Shown: positions 1 through 8,819 of the stretch, one piece after another
Layout of the letters: the number at the start of each line of letters is the position of its first letter
How positions within the stretch are numbered: position 1 is the first letter of the stretch
Position numbers and translations under genes: made by a program
Source: CAVZBT01 sp963773605
Lineage (GTDB): Bacteria > Acidobacteriota > UBA6911
Assembly: GCA_963773605.1 (NCBI GenBank)
Contig: CAVZBT010000010.1
Span: forward strand, 310,001-374,000
Direction of reading: 5' to 3'
Length of the DNA: 64,000 nt
The notes under the pieces: generated by a model
Databases searched by the model: none
What the model was told of the DNA's origin: nothing
Seen by the model: the letters and a program-made list of their open reading frames with translations, nothing else

Positions 1-559
1 ACTCCGCGCGCATGCCGGTTCGTTAACGTGTTTTCCGGAAACATGCCAACAGAGCAGGAACTCGAGCTGCAGCCACGTCCTGCAGGGAACAGACGCTCCG
101 GGAGTTTCCGTACTGACCATAATTGGGAGAGCAACAGGACTGGTTGGATTGACACGTGCTGGCACCCTCCTTCACAGCACTCCAGTTCCAGCCTGGATCG
201 ACGTTCCCGGAAAACCGGGGGGCTCGGCGACAGCCGGGAGGCCGTCGCCGCACAGATGTACTACGTTCCCGACCGTCCGGTGTCCGCTCGCCAGGTGAGC
301 TACGTCACACCTCCGGTCTATTGTTCAGACGGTAAATGATTTCATTATTAGAGGGAAAATCACGCCGCTCCGGGTTTTTGGGTCGCTCCCGTAAGTCAAG
401 CCTATGCAGCACTTAACCAATTTGTATGGAGTGCGGCGGCTCGACGCCGCTTTGGGTGCGGCGCCTGGGCGCCGCACTCCGGCCGAACCTTCCGATAGTG
501 TGCACTCCTGACGGAAGCTGTAATACTTTGCCGACGGTACCAGATTTCTACGGTGACAC
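1..559. other. Gene-free stretch before the ABC operon
   Basis: I see no convincing gene here. The open frames that exist have compositionally odd, Arg/Ser-rich translations that resemble no family. The only clear structure is the palindromic repeat at 424-491. The stretch presumably includes the promoter of the ABC operon starting at 560, but I could not pick out convincing promoter hexamers. Confidence 0.5.
424..491. repeat. REP-like palindromic repeat, copy 1
   Basis: Two adjacent hairpins are visible. The first is GCGGCG-loop-CGCCGC; the second is a perfect 10-bp stem, GTGCGGCGCC, a 2-base loop and GGCGCCGCAC. The whole unit is framed by GGAGTGCGGC and its complement GCCGCACTCC. A close copy lies at 7311-7380, with shared sequence continuing into GCCGAAC on the 3' side. 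The form fits a REP/BIME-type intergenic repeat. Mobilising enzyme unknown. Confidence 0.75.
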
Positions 560-1600
560 ATGACCAAGCCAAGATACCGGACTCTTCTGACGATTCTGAT
601 CAGCGTTTTTGTCGCGGCCGCATGCAGTCGCATCCAGCAGAAGAGTGCAGGGGCTGATGAACTCACGATCTATGTTTCGACGGACCGCGTTTTCTCAGAG
701 CCGATCCTGCGCGGATACGAGCAGAAGACCGGGGTGAAAGTAAATGTTGTCTACGACACGGAAGAAACCAAAAGCACGGGACTCGCCAACCGTCTCCTGG
801 CTGAAAGAACCAATCCGCAGGCGGACGTATTCTGGTCGAACGAACCGGTACGGACTCTTGTTTTGAAAAGCCGCGGCGTTCTCTCGCCATACAAGTCACC
901 GAACGCCGCCGGTATTCCATCCGAGTTCAAGGACGCCGAAGGCTACTGGACGGGGTTCTCAGCGCGCCTGCGAGTGATCGTGTACAACACGAACCTCGTA
1001 AAAGCGGAGGATGCGCCGCGCTCGGTGTTCGACCTGGCGGACCCGAAGTGGAAGGAGCAGACTGCTATTGCCGACCCTCGCTTTGGGACCACATCATTCC
1101 ACGTTGCCGCGCTCTATGCGGAGCTCAGCAATGCGCTGGTGGACGAGTTTTTCAGCCGGCTGAAGGCAAACGGGGTCAAGGTTGTTCCCGCCAATTCCGT
1201 CGTCTGCGACATGGTTTCGCGCGGCGAAGTCAAAGTTGGCCTGACGGACACGGACGACGTCAACGTAGCGATCGAGAACAAGGAGCCAGTGGCCATGGTG
1301 CTGCCGGATCGCGACGGAAAGGGAATCGGAGTCCCGGTGATGCCAAACATGGCCTCTCTCATCGCTGGCGCCCCCCATTCCGAGGCAGGCAAAAAACTCA
1401 TCGACTACCTGCTTTCACCGGACGTCGAGCAGATGCTGGCTCAGTCGGATGCCGTGCAGATTCCGCTGCATGCCGGCGTCGAGGCGCCGAAAAACATCCC
1501 GCCCCTTTCATCCTTCAAGCCGATGACGCTGGATTATGCGAAAGCAGCAGGTCGGGTCGAGGATGTCGTGCGCCGGCTTCAGGGCATTCTGGGAATATAG
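560..1600 (+). CDS. ABC transporter substrate-binding lipoprotein (iron/2-aminoethylphosphonate type)
   Basis: A 346-residue periplasmic binding protein, presumably delivering an oxidised metal or small anion to the permease encoded next. The N-terminus has a basic head, a hydrophobic stretch and a lipobox ending at Cys22 (VAAAC), so it should be lipid-anchored. The rest matches the family-1 extracellular solute-binding fold of Fe(III)-binding FbpA/FutA proteins: an early LTIYVSTDR strand, then ADVFWSNEP around residue 92. The stop codon directly abuts the next gene's start. The substrate cannot be told from sequence; iron is the usual assignment, but the ChrB-type neighbour leaves room for another oxyanion or metal. 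Confidence 0.85.
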   Translation: MTKPRYRTLLTILISVFVAAACSRIQQKSAGADELTIYVSTDRVFSEPILRGYEQKTGVKVNVVYDTEETKSTGLANRLLAERTNPQADVFWSNEPVRTLVLKSRGVLSPYKSPNAAGIPSEFKDAEGYWTGFSARLRVIVYNTNLVKAEDAPRSVFDLADPKWKEQTAIADPRFGTTSFHVAALYAELSNALVDEFFSRLKANGVKVVPANSVVCDMVSRGEVKVGLTDTDDVNVAIENKEPVAMVLPDRDGKGIGVPVMPNMASLIAGAPHSEAGKKLIDYLLSPDVEQMLAQSDAVQIPLHAGVEAPKNIPPLSSFKPMTLDYAKAAGRVEDVVRRLQGILGI

Positions 1601-3235
1601 GTGCCGTCCATGCGCGCAGCGGCGGAAGCGAAAACTTGGAGAATTGGGCTCCAGACCACGCGGACTCTTGCGCTGGGATTCGCCGCGGCCTGCTTCGGGA
1701 TCTTCTGTCTGCTGCCGACTTGTTACATGCTGGTTCAGTCTTTCCTTGGCCCGAGCGGCCATCTGGGTCTAGCCAATTACCGGCAGCTGCTTACGGAACC
1801 GCGGCAGCGCTTGTTGCTTTCCAATAGCCTTCTGCTCGGTGGTGGTTCGGCCTTGCTTGCCGCAGTTATCGGAACTCCGCTTGGCGTCCTGCTCGCGCGC
1901 GTTGAAATACCAGCGAAGCGAATCGTACGCCTGGCCCTTCTGATCCCTCTCGTGCTGCCGCCTTATATTCTCGCCCTGGCGTGGATTTATATCGGGGGAT
2001 CCGCCGGGCTTGCCGCAACGTTCCTGGGACGCGACGTTTTATCTAACTTGACCTACAGCATTACCGGCGCAGTGCTCGTGCTCGGGCTGAGTTATTTCCC
2101 GATCGTGATGCTCGCCGCAGAATTTGCCGCCCGTGGTGTCGGCTCTCACCTTGAAGAGGCTGCTTTGCTTCTTGCAAAGCCCGGAGAGGTATTCCGGCGT
2201 ATCACGGCGCCGCTCATGGCTCCAGGCATCGCCGCTGCGGCGTTGCTCGTGTTTGTTCTGGCGCTGGCGGAATTCGGCGTCCCCGGTCTGCTGCGCGTGC
2301 CGGTTTTCACCACCGAAGTTTTCACCGCATTTGCCGCATTGTACGACTTCGGGAAAGCAACGGCGCTCGCGCTTCCCCTGCTGTTGGCCACGCTCGCAGC
2401 AGGCGTTGCCGTCAGGCTGCTCATCGGCGAGCGGATCCTTACGACGTCGCGCACCGTGCGCACAGGTCTGTCGCTGAGTCTCGGCAAATGGCGGCGGCCG
2501 GCAGTCGCCATGGTCGGTTTTGTGGTTCTTCTCGCAGTCGCACTGCCCCTTGCGACGCTTGTGCGTGAATCGTCCGGGGCATGGAACGCAGGTGCTCCTG
2601 TCAAAGAATCCGGACGAGCGATTGCGAACAGCCTGGTCATCAGCGCCACCGGTGCGACGCTAATCGTGGCGATCGGTATGCTGCTGGGCTACGGCATGGC
2701 CCGAGTGCGAATGAGGGTACGCGGCAGCATGGAGCTTATCTCACTCGTAAGTTTCGCCGTGCCCGGCACCGTCGTCGCAATCGGACTCATCGGGCTTTGG
2801 AACCGCCCGGGCCTGCCCGGCGAAATCTACAGAAGCATGGCGATTATTATAATCGCCTGCGTGGCTCGCTTCTTGCCTGTCGCCGCATTGATTCTGGCCG
2901 CAGGCGTCCGGCAGATCCCCTATTCCGCCGAAGAGGCAGCCGAGGCCGCCGGGGCCGGCTGGCTCCGTATCTTCAGCCGGATCGTCGTTCCCCAGCTGGC
3001 CAGAGGCATTGCCGCAGCATGGGTCATAGCGTTTATATTCTCCTTCGGCGAACTGGGAGCGACGATTCTCGTCGCGCCTCCCGGGGAATCAACCCTGCCG
3101 GTTCGGATCTATACCCTGCTGGCCAACACAACCTCCAGCCAGGTTGCTGCCCTGGCGCTGATGCAGGCAGCCATAGTACTGACACCCCTGATCCTGCTCG
3201 CAATTGTTTTCAATAAAAAGGGAGACACCCTATGA
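1601..3235 (+). CDS. ABC transporter permease, two fused membrane domains
   Basis: A 544-residue inner-membrane permease with two consecutive BPD_transp_1 domains of about six helices each, as in FbpB-type ferric importers. The two cytoplasmic coupling (EAA-like) loops are recognisable: EEAALLLAKPGEVF near residue 184 and EEAAEAAGAGWLRIF near residue 444. Translation probably starts at GTG 1601, immediately after the binding-protein stop, which argues for tight coupling. A Met at codon 4 is an alternative start. The gene ends with an ATGA overlap onto the chromate-resistance gene. Confidence 0.9.
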   Translation: MPSMRAAAEAKTWRIGLQTTRTLALGFAAACFGIFCLLPTCYMLVQSFLGPSGHLGLANYRQLLTEPRQRLLLSNSLLLGGGSALLAAVIGTPLGVLLARVEIPAKRIVRLALLIPLVLPPYILALAWIYIGGSAGLAATFLGRDVLSNLTYSITGAVLVLGLSYFPIVMLAAEFAARGVGSHLEEAALLLAKPGEVFRRITAPLMAPGIAAAALLVFVLALAEFGVPGLLRVPVFTTEVFTAFAALYDFGKATALALPLLLATLAAGVAVRLLIGERILTTSRTVRTGLSLSLGKWRRPAVAMVGFVVLLAVALPLATLVRESSGAWNAGAPVKESGRAIANSLVISATGATLIVAIGMLLGYGMARVRMRVRGSMELISLVSFAVPGTVVAIGLIGLWNRPGLPGEIYRSMAIIIIACVARFLPVAALILAAGVRQIPYSAEEAAEAAGAGWLRIFSRIVVPQLARGIAAAWVIAFIFSFGELGATILVAPPGESTLPVRIYTLLANTTSSQVAALALMQAAIVLTPLILLAIVFNKKGDTL

Positions 3236-3687
3236 AATGGGTCACGCGGGAGCACGTAAAGGTCGACAGGGTTGCATGTCCATGGTTGATCAGAAAGTTC
3301 ATTGATCCGCAGGCCGAGTTCAGGTTTGTGTCGGGCGAGATGGTGCAGGAAATAGCGGCGCGTGAAGGGGCGATACCATTCGACGTGCCGGGTGCTGAAC
3401 TGGGTCACCTGGAAGGAAAATGCAGCTTCGAAGCCATCCTGGCGAAATACCGCGTAGACGATCCGGCCATCCAGTTGTTGGCAAAGATCGTACATGGGGC
3501 GGACGTCGCTCAGGACCTCTATGGACGGCCCGAAGCCGCTGGCCTGAAAGCTATTGCCACAGGGTTTGGGCTGATCGGCTTGAAGGATGACCACGAGATT
3601 CTGGACCGGGAGTCTATCGTATATGACGCCCTGTACGCCTACTGCAAGAACGAAGTGGCGACTGCCGGCAAGAAGAGGCTCCATTGA
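3232..3687 (+). CDS. Chromate resistance (ChrB/Chrome_Resist) domain protein
   Basis: A 151-residue cytosolic protein that resembles the C-terminal domain of ChrB and stand-alone Chrome_Resist proteins. The start VKVDRVACPWLIRKFID and the later HGADVAQDLYG and DHEILDRES stretches are the family-like parts. The N-terminal regulatory region of full-length ChrB is absent, so this is the domain alone. It overlaps the upstream permease and the downstream ATPase by 4 bases each, so all four genes should be made from one transcript. In known chromate operons this domain accompanies ChrA; here it sits inside an ABC importer operon. Function in this setting is unknown. Confidence 0.8.
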   Translation: MKWVTREHVKVDRVACPWLIRKFIDPQAEFRFVSGEMVQEIAAREGAIPFDVPGAELGHLEGKCSFEAILAKYRVDDPAIQLLAKIVHGADVAQDLYGRPEAAGLKAIATGFGLIGLKDDHEILDRESIVYDALYAYCKNEVATAGKKRLH

Positions 3688-4400
3688 CGGACATCAGAGG
3701 CGCTGTGCAGGGCGACGCACTCAAGCTGATCCGCATAACGAAGCGGGTTGGGAAGCGCAAGTTGATCGACTGTGCCTCGCTTGCTGTTTTCGCGGGCGGG
3801 ATCGTCGCGCTTTTCGGCCCAAGTGGCTGCGGGAAGACCACGACGCTGCGCATGATTGCTGGTTTGGAGACGCCCGACACAGGTGAGATCTGGATCGGGA
3901 CCCGACGCGTCGCGGCAGACGGATTCAACCTGCTGCCCGCGCGGGCGCGTGGGGTTGGCTTTGTCTTCCAGGACCTCGCACTGTGGCCGCACCTCACTGT
4001 TGCAGGCAACCTGGATTTCGTTCTGGCTTCCGCCGGTGTGCCGATGCGCGAACGACCCGCCCGGATCGACGAGGCTCTGCGGATGGTGCGGATCGAGCCG
4101 TTGGCGCAGAATTATCCGAACAGACTCTCAGGAGGCGAGCAGCAGCGGGCCGCACTTGCGAGGGCACTTGTGGGGCAGCCCCGATTGCTGCTGCTGGACG
4201 AGCCGATGTCGAGCCTGGATGAAAGCCTCAAGTCAGACCTGCTTTCGGAATTCGCGGCACTGCAGCGTTCCTTGCGGATCACTACCATCTACGTCACGCA
4301 CAATCGCTCCGAAATAGCGGCGCTCGCGTGCGAGATTGCATGGATGAGCGAGGGCCACATCCAAATGGACAACGCTAGCTCAGGCTTGCGTAGCATGTGA
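3684..4400 (+). CDS. ABC transporter ATP-binding protein
   Basis: A 238-residue nucleotide-binding subunit for the permease encoded at 1601. Visible motifs are Walker A GPSGCGKTT (about 45-53), Q-loop FVFQD, signature LSGGEQQR (about 148-155), Walker B LLLLDEP with D-loop SSLDE, and the switch histidine in YVTHN. It is shorter than typical FbpC-type ATPases (about 350 residues) and lacks the C-terminal TOBE/regulatory region. The start is TTG at 3684 within a TTGA overlap with the ChrB-type gene. No in-frame ATG lies near enough to be a better choice. Confidence 0.9.
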   Translation: MTDIRGAVQGDALKLIRITKRVGKRKLIDCASLAVFAGGIVALFGPSGCGKTTTLRMIAGLETPDTGEIWIGTRRVAADGFNLLPARARGVGFVFQDLALWPHLTVAGNLDFVLASAGVPMRERPARIDEALRMVRIEPLAQNYPNRLSGGEQQRAALARALVGQPRLLLLDEPMSSLDESLKSDLLSEFAALQRSLRITTIYVTHNRSEIAALACEIAWMSEGHIQMDNASSGLRSM

Positions 4401-4545
4401 ATCGCCGGGAATGCGAGTCGGTCCACGTGGCCGTGTAGTCGGTGGCCTTGATCTCAAATTCCTCGGCCGCCATCTGCAATTCAATGCCGGACGCCCTTCG
4501 CAGCCTCCGGTTCTGAGTGTCCTTTACGATTTACGTTCTGCTCGC

Positions 4546-5517
4546 CTAGTGGTCGGCCTTCATTCCTCTCATCCCGCCAGCCGGCCCTGCCTTGATGGCC
4601 CCTTGGGCATCCAGGGCGGCCTTTATGCCCGTGGCCAGATCGGTGGTTGAGCCCACGCCCCAGAAGTGCAGGAACACAGCGCGCGGTTGCTCGAACGTCA
4701 TGTGGTTGTGGATGGCCACGATGTTAATGCCTGCGCCTCGTAGGGCCTTCAGCACTGGCTGGAGCTCAGCCTCCGTCATCATGAAGTCCCCATCCACGAT
4801 GGCCTTGTCATCGGTCCCGGCAAAAGAAGCCCAGGTGTTGACGCCCATCATATTGCCGATCTCGTGGCCGTGCATTGTGATGGTCCGCCCGATCGTGACC
4901 TTGAAGATGCCTCCGCTCTGCGGCTCTCCTTTGTATCCGAGGATATCTTCAATTTTCTTGCGGTCAATGACGCTCTTGGATGTATCGATCTCCACCTTGG
5001 GCATCGGGGCGTTGCCGCTAGCCGTCCGTCTGATCTCGGCAAAGACCTTGCCGACCGCACCCGCCAGTTTCTCCTCCTCGCCCATGCCGCCGATATGCAT
5101 AAACATGATGCGAGGCGCATCCCACATGAAGTGGTTGTGCAGGGCCGTCACCTCGAGGCCGCTATCCAGAGCCACGCTCATGACCGCGTTCACCTGGTCT
5201 TCGAGCATCACGTTGTCACCCATGACCATGCACTGATCGCCGATCTTCTTGAAGGCGGCCCAGCCGCCCAGACCCATCGGCACGCTCATCTTGACCCCGG
5301 CCACCGTTGCGGCAATGTCGCCGCGCGGCAGACCGACCTTGAAGACGCCTTCCTGCTCACTCCAGGTCCCCTTTGCCCCAGTAAGCTGCTCGATCCTCGG
5401 GATGTTCAATTTTGCCGGGTTGGTCTCTTTGCCCGCCTGGGCCTTGGCCCATTGGATGCCGACAGCCGCGAGAAGCCCGACGGCAGCCAAAGCCGCGTAG
5501 ATCCTTGGTTCTCTCAT
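4546..5517 (-). CDS. Secreted DUF1259 (LppY/LpqO-like) protein
   Basis: A 323-residue exported protein built from two homologous halves. Each half carries an HNH-containing strand followed by a Pro-Arg pair: HNHFMWDAPRIMFMH and HNHMTFEQPRAVFLH. This duplicated arrangement is typical of DUF1259, whose biochemical role is unknown. A signal peptide follows the start (about residues 5-26). I chose ATG 5517 because AGGAG lies about 7 bases upstream; an in-frame start at 5553 would put extra residues before the signal peptide. It is a convergent neighbour of the ABC operon and divergent from the MFS gene. Confidence 0.85.
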   Translation of the reverse strand: MREPRIYAALAAVGLLAAVGIQWAKAQAGKETNPAKLNIPRIEQLTGAKGTWSEQEGVFKVGLPRGDIAATVAGVKMSVPMGLGGWAAFKKIGDQCMVMGDNVMLEDQVNAVMSVALDSGLEVTALHNHFMWDAPRIMFMHIGGMGEEEKLAGAVGKVFAEIRRTASGNAPMPKVEIDTSKSVIDRKKIEDILGYKGEPQSGGIFKVTIGRTITMHGHEIGNMMGVNTWASFAGTDDKAIVDGDFMMTEAELQPVLKALRGAGINIVAIHNHMTFEQPRAVFLHFWGVGSTTDLATGIKAALDAQGAIKAGPAGGMRGMKADH

Positions 5518-5689
5518 GGCAGACTCCTTTCCCATGACCCTTGCCAGAATCACCGAACCTACTACTATGTTATCAGCAGTTACCTTGCTGGACGGTGGAC
5601 CGGTGGAAGATCGGGCGGCGCACGGAATTGGTTCATTTCAGGGTGCCGGGTTGTTCGGCACCACAAGCCCAAGAGGGCATTGAAGCAGG

Positions 5690-6961
5690 ATGGGCGCCGC
5701 ATTGACACGGATCGACCTTCGAAGGGACATTCGGCTTCTCTTTCTGACCCGCTTTGTCAGGATGTTCGCGTATGGCTTCCTGTCTATTCTGCTGGTCTTA
5801 TACCTGGCCCAGTTGGGCCTGCCCGAAACTAAGATCGGCCTGCTCCTGACCCTCACCCTGGTGGGCGACATCGGCGTGTCTCTGTGGCTGACCACCACGG
5901 CGGATCGATTCGGTCGCCGGCGGACGCTCGTCGTCGGCGCGGCGCTCATGCTGTCGGCGGGCGTGGTCTTTGCCCTCACGGATAACTTCGCACTGCTTGT
6001 GCTGGCGGCAACCATCGGCGTGATCAGTCCCGGCGGTAACGAGGTAGGCCCCTTTCTCTCGGTCGAACAGGCGGCGTTGTCTGAGGTCATCTCCGAGCAG
6101 CGCAGGACGTATGTCTTCGGCTGGTATAGCTTGGTTGGCTCGCTGGCCACGGCCACGGGATCACTGGTCTCGGGGGCGTTGACGCAGAGCCTCCAGAAAG
6201 CCGGCGTGCCAGCCGTGTCGAGCTATCGTATCGTGGTGTGGACATACGCCTGCGCCGGCATAGTCCTGGGATTGCTGTTCCTGACCCTGAGCATGGCCGT
6301 GGAAATCGGGGCAGGGGAGGGCGCAGCTGCGCAGACTGGCGGCGTCCGCGACTTCCTGGGGCTGCACCGCTCGAAGGGCGTGGTGGCCAAGCTCTCGGCC
6401 CTGTTCTCTCTCGACGCCTTCGCGGGCGGGTTTGTCATCCAGAGCATCGTAGCATACTGGTTCCACGTCCGCTTTGGCGTTCAGCCGGCGATGCTGGGTG
6501 CTGTCTTCTTCGGGGCGAACATCCTGTCAGCCGTTTCAGCCCTGGCCGCGGCGAAGCTGGCAGCCCGGATCGGCCTGATCAACACGATGGTCTTCACCCA
6601 CCTGCCCTCCAACGTCCTGCTGATCCTGGTACCCCTGATGCCCAACGTGCATCTGGCCATCGCCATGCTCCTGCTTCGCTTCAGCGTCAGCCAGATGGAC
6701 GTGCCCACCCGACAGTCGTACGTGATGGCCGTCGTGGAAGCGGATGAGCGGTCAGCGGCAGCGGGCGTGACGGCAGTTGCGAGGAGCGTGGGGGCAGCGA
6801 TCTCACCGAGCCTGGCGGCCGTGTTCCTGGCCAGCCCCGTACTCATGGCTGGGCCGTTCTTCGTTGCCGGAGGCGTGAAGATCATCTACGACCTGCTGCT
6901 GTATCGTAGCTTTGGCACTGCGCGATCGCGGGCCGGCGGACAGGCCAATCGCCAAGGATGA
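5690..6961 (+). CDS. Major facilitator superfamily transporter
   Basis: A 423-residue polytopic membrane protein with the 12-helix character of MFS carriers. The loop between helices 2 and 3 reads DRFGRRRTL, the classical MFS motif A. A second conserved acidic stretch occurs in the C-terminal half (MDVPTRQSYVMAVV). No substrate can be inferred. The start at ATG 5690 has a modest purine-rich upstream sequence. It is divergent from the DUF1259 gene with 172 bases between them. No operon partner follows. Confidence 0.85.
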   Translation: MGAALTRIDLRRDIRLLFLTRFVRMFAYGFLSILLVLYLAQLGLPETKIGLLLTLTLVGDIGVSLWLTTTADRFGRRRTLVVGAALMLSAGVVFALTDNFALLVLAATIGVISPGGNEVGPFLSVEQAALSEVISEQRRTYVFGWYSLVGSLATATGSLVSGALTQSLQKAGVPAVSSYRIVVWTYACAGIVLGLLFLTLSMAVEIGAGEGAAAQTGGVRDFLGLHRSKGVVAKLSALFSLDAFAGGFVIQSIVAYWFHVRFGVQPAMLGAVFFGANILSAVSALAAAKLAARIGLINTMVFTHLPSNVLLILVPLMPNVHLAIAMLLLRFSVSQMDVPTRQSYVMAVVEADERSAAAGVTAVARSVGAAISPSLAAVFLASPVLMAGPFFVAGGVKIIYDLLLYRSFGTARSRAGGQANRQG

Positions 6962-7006
6962 AGAATCGTCTATCAGGATCTCGAAGCCCCGTTCAACCAG
7001 ATAAGG

Positions 7007-7053
7007 CCGTCCGCCGGGGGGCAACAACGGTTCCCCGGGCTGCCCCCGGACGG
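7007..7053. repeat. Imperfect inverted repeat downstream of the MFS gene
   Basis: The arms CCGTCCG plus GGGGGCA and TGCCCCC plus GGACGG can pair around an 18-20 base loop. There is no T-tract on either side, so it is not a clear intrinsic terminator, though it may stabilise the MFS transcript end. Confidence 0.45.
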
Positions 7054-7310
7054 TGCGTAAAACCTTGTGCTATGGCCAAGATCCCAACCCGCTGTTTCTG
7101 GGCCAACGCCGCCTGACATGGAAATGATCCTCTGGGCCTACGACTTGGTATTGGCTTTCCAGATGCTCTGTCTGCCAATATTAGTTCAGCACTGGAACAT
7201 CTCCCCCCTGCGCGGGGAACTTTGGTGGGTTCCCGCCGAGTAGCCAATAAAATCGCGGATATCCAGCATCCAAAACCTCGTCCGCCGCAGTCCAAGAATG
7301 CGAAGCGTCT

Positions 7311-7380
7311 TGTTTGGAGTGCGGCGGCTCGACGCCGCTTTTGGGTGCGGCGCCTAGGCACCGCACTTTCGCCGAACTTG
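7311..7380. repeat. REP-like palindromic repeat, copy 2
   Basis: This is the second copy of the unit at 424-491, in the same orientation. The first hairpin is identical; the second has one mismatch (GTGCGGCGCC against GGCACCGCAC). Shared flanks include TTGT.TGGAGTGCGG on the left and GCCGAACTT on the right, so the repeat unit is about 65-70 bases. Confidence 0.75.
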
Positions 7381-7463
7381 CCCGACTGCAGTGCAACCGC
7401 GAAAGCGGTGCCGAGGCACATTGAAAAGGGTTGGTGACAGCCTTCGCGTCTATGGTGAAAACC

Positions 7464-7699
7464 CTGTGCCTGCCAAAAACTCGGTGGTCGTTGAAATCGT
7501 TGCTCCTGCTGGTTCGTGCAGCTATCGTTGCGAGCCATGCCCAACGTGCTGACTTCCGTGCTGGCCGGGCTTGCGTCGACCTTACGGACACGAACCTCGC
7601 TTCAAATCGAGATCCTGGCTCTCCGGCAACAACTCGGGGGTCTCCAAAGGACTCGGCGCGGACGATCCGGGTTGGAGCCTGGGACCGGTTCCTGTGAGT
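7464..7699 (+). mobile_element. About 235-bp repeat, copy 1: 5' fragment of an integrase-core transposase gene
   Basis: The translated segment RTRTSLQIEILALRQQL matches the N-terminus of the integrase-core (IS481/IS3-like) transposases common in Acidobacteriota, normally continuing ...LALRHQLAVLQR...RLLW. Here the frame breaks soon after. Homologous copies lie at 23082-23314 and 29049-29285, all on the plus strand. Copies share both the start (CTGTGCCTGCCA-AAACTC) and the end (GACCGGYTCCTGTGRGT), so they have about the same length. No catalytic DDE region is present in any copy. Confidence 0.65.
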
Positions 7700-7756
7700 C
7701 ACGCTCCTCGCTTCGGGGCCGACTGGCGCGGCGATCGATCTAGGGGTCAACGTACT

Positions 7757-8383
7757 TCACTTGGGGTTGACACCAGCCTGACGGCTGGTCTGCAGTGCGT
7801 CCACAGCTGACATGCCGGCCGGAAACAGGTCTGTCTTGAGTTCGAATTTTTGGGTCGGCACCAGGGTGATTTGAGTCTCCAAGGGACGATAGCCGGGGAG
7901 TGCGACTCTGACGCTATAGGACCCTGCCGGCAGCAACATAGCCTGACCTGGGCCGTCGAATTCGTCCACATGACCGACAAAACCACCATTCAGGAATACG
8001 GCGGCGCGATTCGGTTTCACGATGATTCGCATTTCAGCGTTTGTTTCAGGATTCAGTGCCCTTGGATCGCGTTCGAGTCTGATAGGCACAGTCAGAACTC
8101 TCCCAGGTTCGATCACAACTCTCAAAGCGAGATCCCGATATCCTGCGTAGCGAATCGTGATCTGGTGCTCCCCGGGTACGAGCAACAGCTTGTCTGATCC
8201 CTTGAGTTCGGAAATGTATCCGACATACGCGTCATTCACCCATACGCCTGCGAGCTTATCGACTTTGCCGGCAGGTTCAAACTCGAGCTGTCCAAGAGTC
8301 TTGCTGGCCGCATGGCCCGATACCAGCAGACTAATGGAAACAAGGACGGCGTATATACTCACGGTTTGAGGTTTCAGCGTCAT
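7757..8383 (-). CDS. Secreted protein with two PEGA domains
   Basis: A 208-residue exported protein. After a signal peptide (about residues 1-25) come two PEGA-type beta units: roughly 40-105 (VWVNDAYVGY ... VPGEHQITIRYAGYR) and 117-185 (VFLNGGFVGH ... PAGSYSVRVALPGYR). PEGA domains are surface or periplasmic beta-sandwiches of unclear role. The start ATG 8383 has a strong AGGAGG 5 bases upstream. There is no operon partner; the gene lies between transposon debris and a gene-free stretch. Confidence 0.8.
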   Translation of the reverse strand: MTLKPQTVSIYAVLVSISLLVSGHAASKTLGQLEFEPAGKVDKLAGVWVNDAYVGYISELKGSDKLLLVPGEHQITIRYAGYRDLALRVVIEPGRVLTVPIRLERDPRALNPETNAEMRIIVKPNRAAVFLNGGFVGHVDEFDGPGQAMLLPAGSYSVRVALPGYRPLETQITLVPTQKFELKTDLFPAGMSAVDALQTSRQAGVNPK

Positions 8384-8819
8384 GATGCCTCCTCTCTACA
8401 TAGTGAATCCCCGAACTCCACGCACTTACATCCAAGTGCGACGAATCGATGGACTCACGCTTTACGTGACCGCGGCAAATCTCTCTCCAATGCCGGAAAG
8501 ACCGACATACCGTTTTGTTCTTTATAGGATACGGCGAGTGTAGATAGCGGCGACGTTGACCTCAAAGACGGGCATCGGGGAGAAATTCCCGTTACCCCGT
8601 GCGTGCAACGCGCTAAGCAGGCTACGAGTAGCCAGAAATAACGAAGGCCGACCAAGTCCCAGTTTCGGTGCACGAGCATCCGGCGCAGGTGTCCCCGTCC
8701 CTCTGGGGTTGGATGGAGCGAGGCTCCGGCGCGTCCTTCTCCAACGCCAAGTGCGTCCTCGATCCGGCCCAAAATAGCGGGGCGATCCGGCAACGAAGCA
8801 AAGACTGGCGTACGGCTGT
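8384..8819. other. Gene-free stretch
   Basis: Frames here overlap the flanking genes out of phase and have no recognisable family, signal peptide or ribosome-binding site. I see no structured element. Confidence 0.45.

Larger units (their letters stand above)
6962..7463. other. Gene-free stretch with inverted repeats
   Basis: No coding sequence is supported here. It contains an imperfect inverted repeat just after the MFS gene (7007-7053) and the second REP-like palindrome (7311-7380). The remaining frames look like noise. Confidence 0.5.

Noticed and set aside
28..339. Small plus-strand open frame at the left edge
   Set aside because: No family resemblance, no ribosome-binding site and an overlapping frame of similar length on the other strand.
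7007..7053. Intrinsic terminator after the MFS gene
   Set aside because: The inverted repeat is imperfect, with a large loop, and is not followed by a T-tract.
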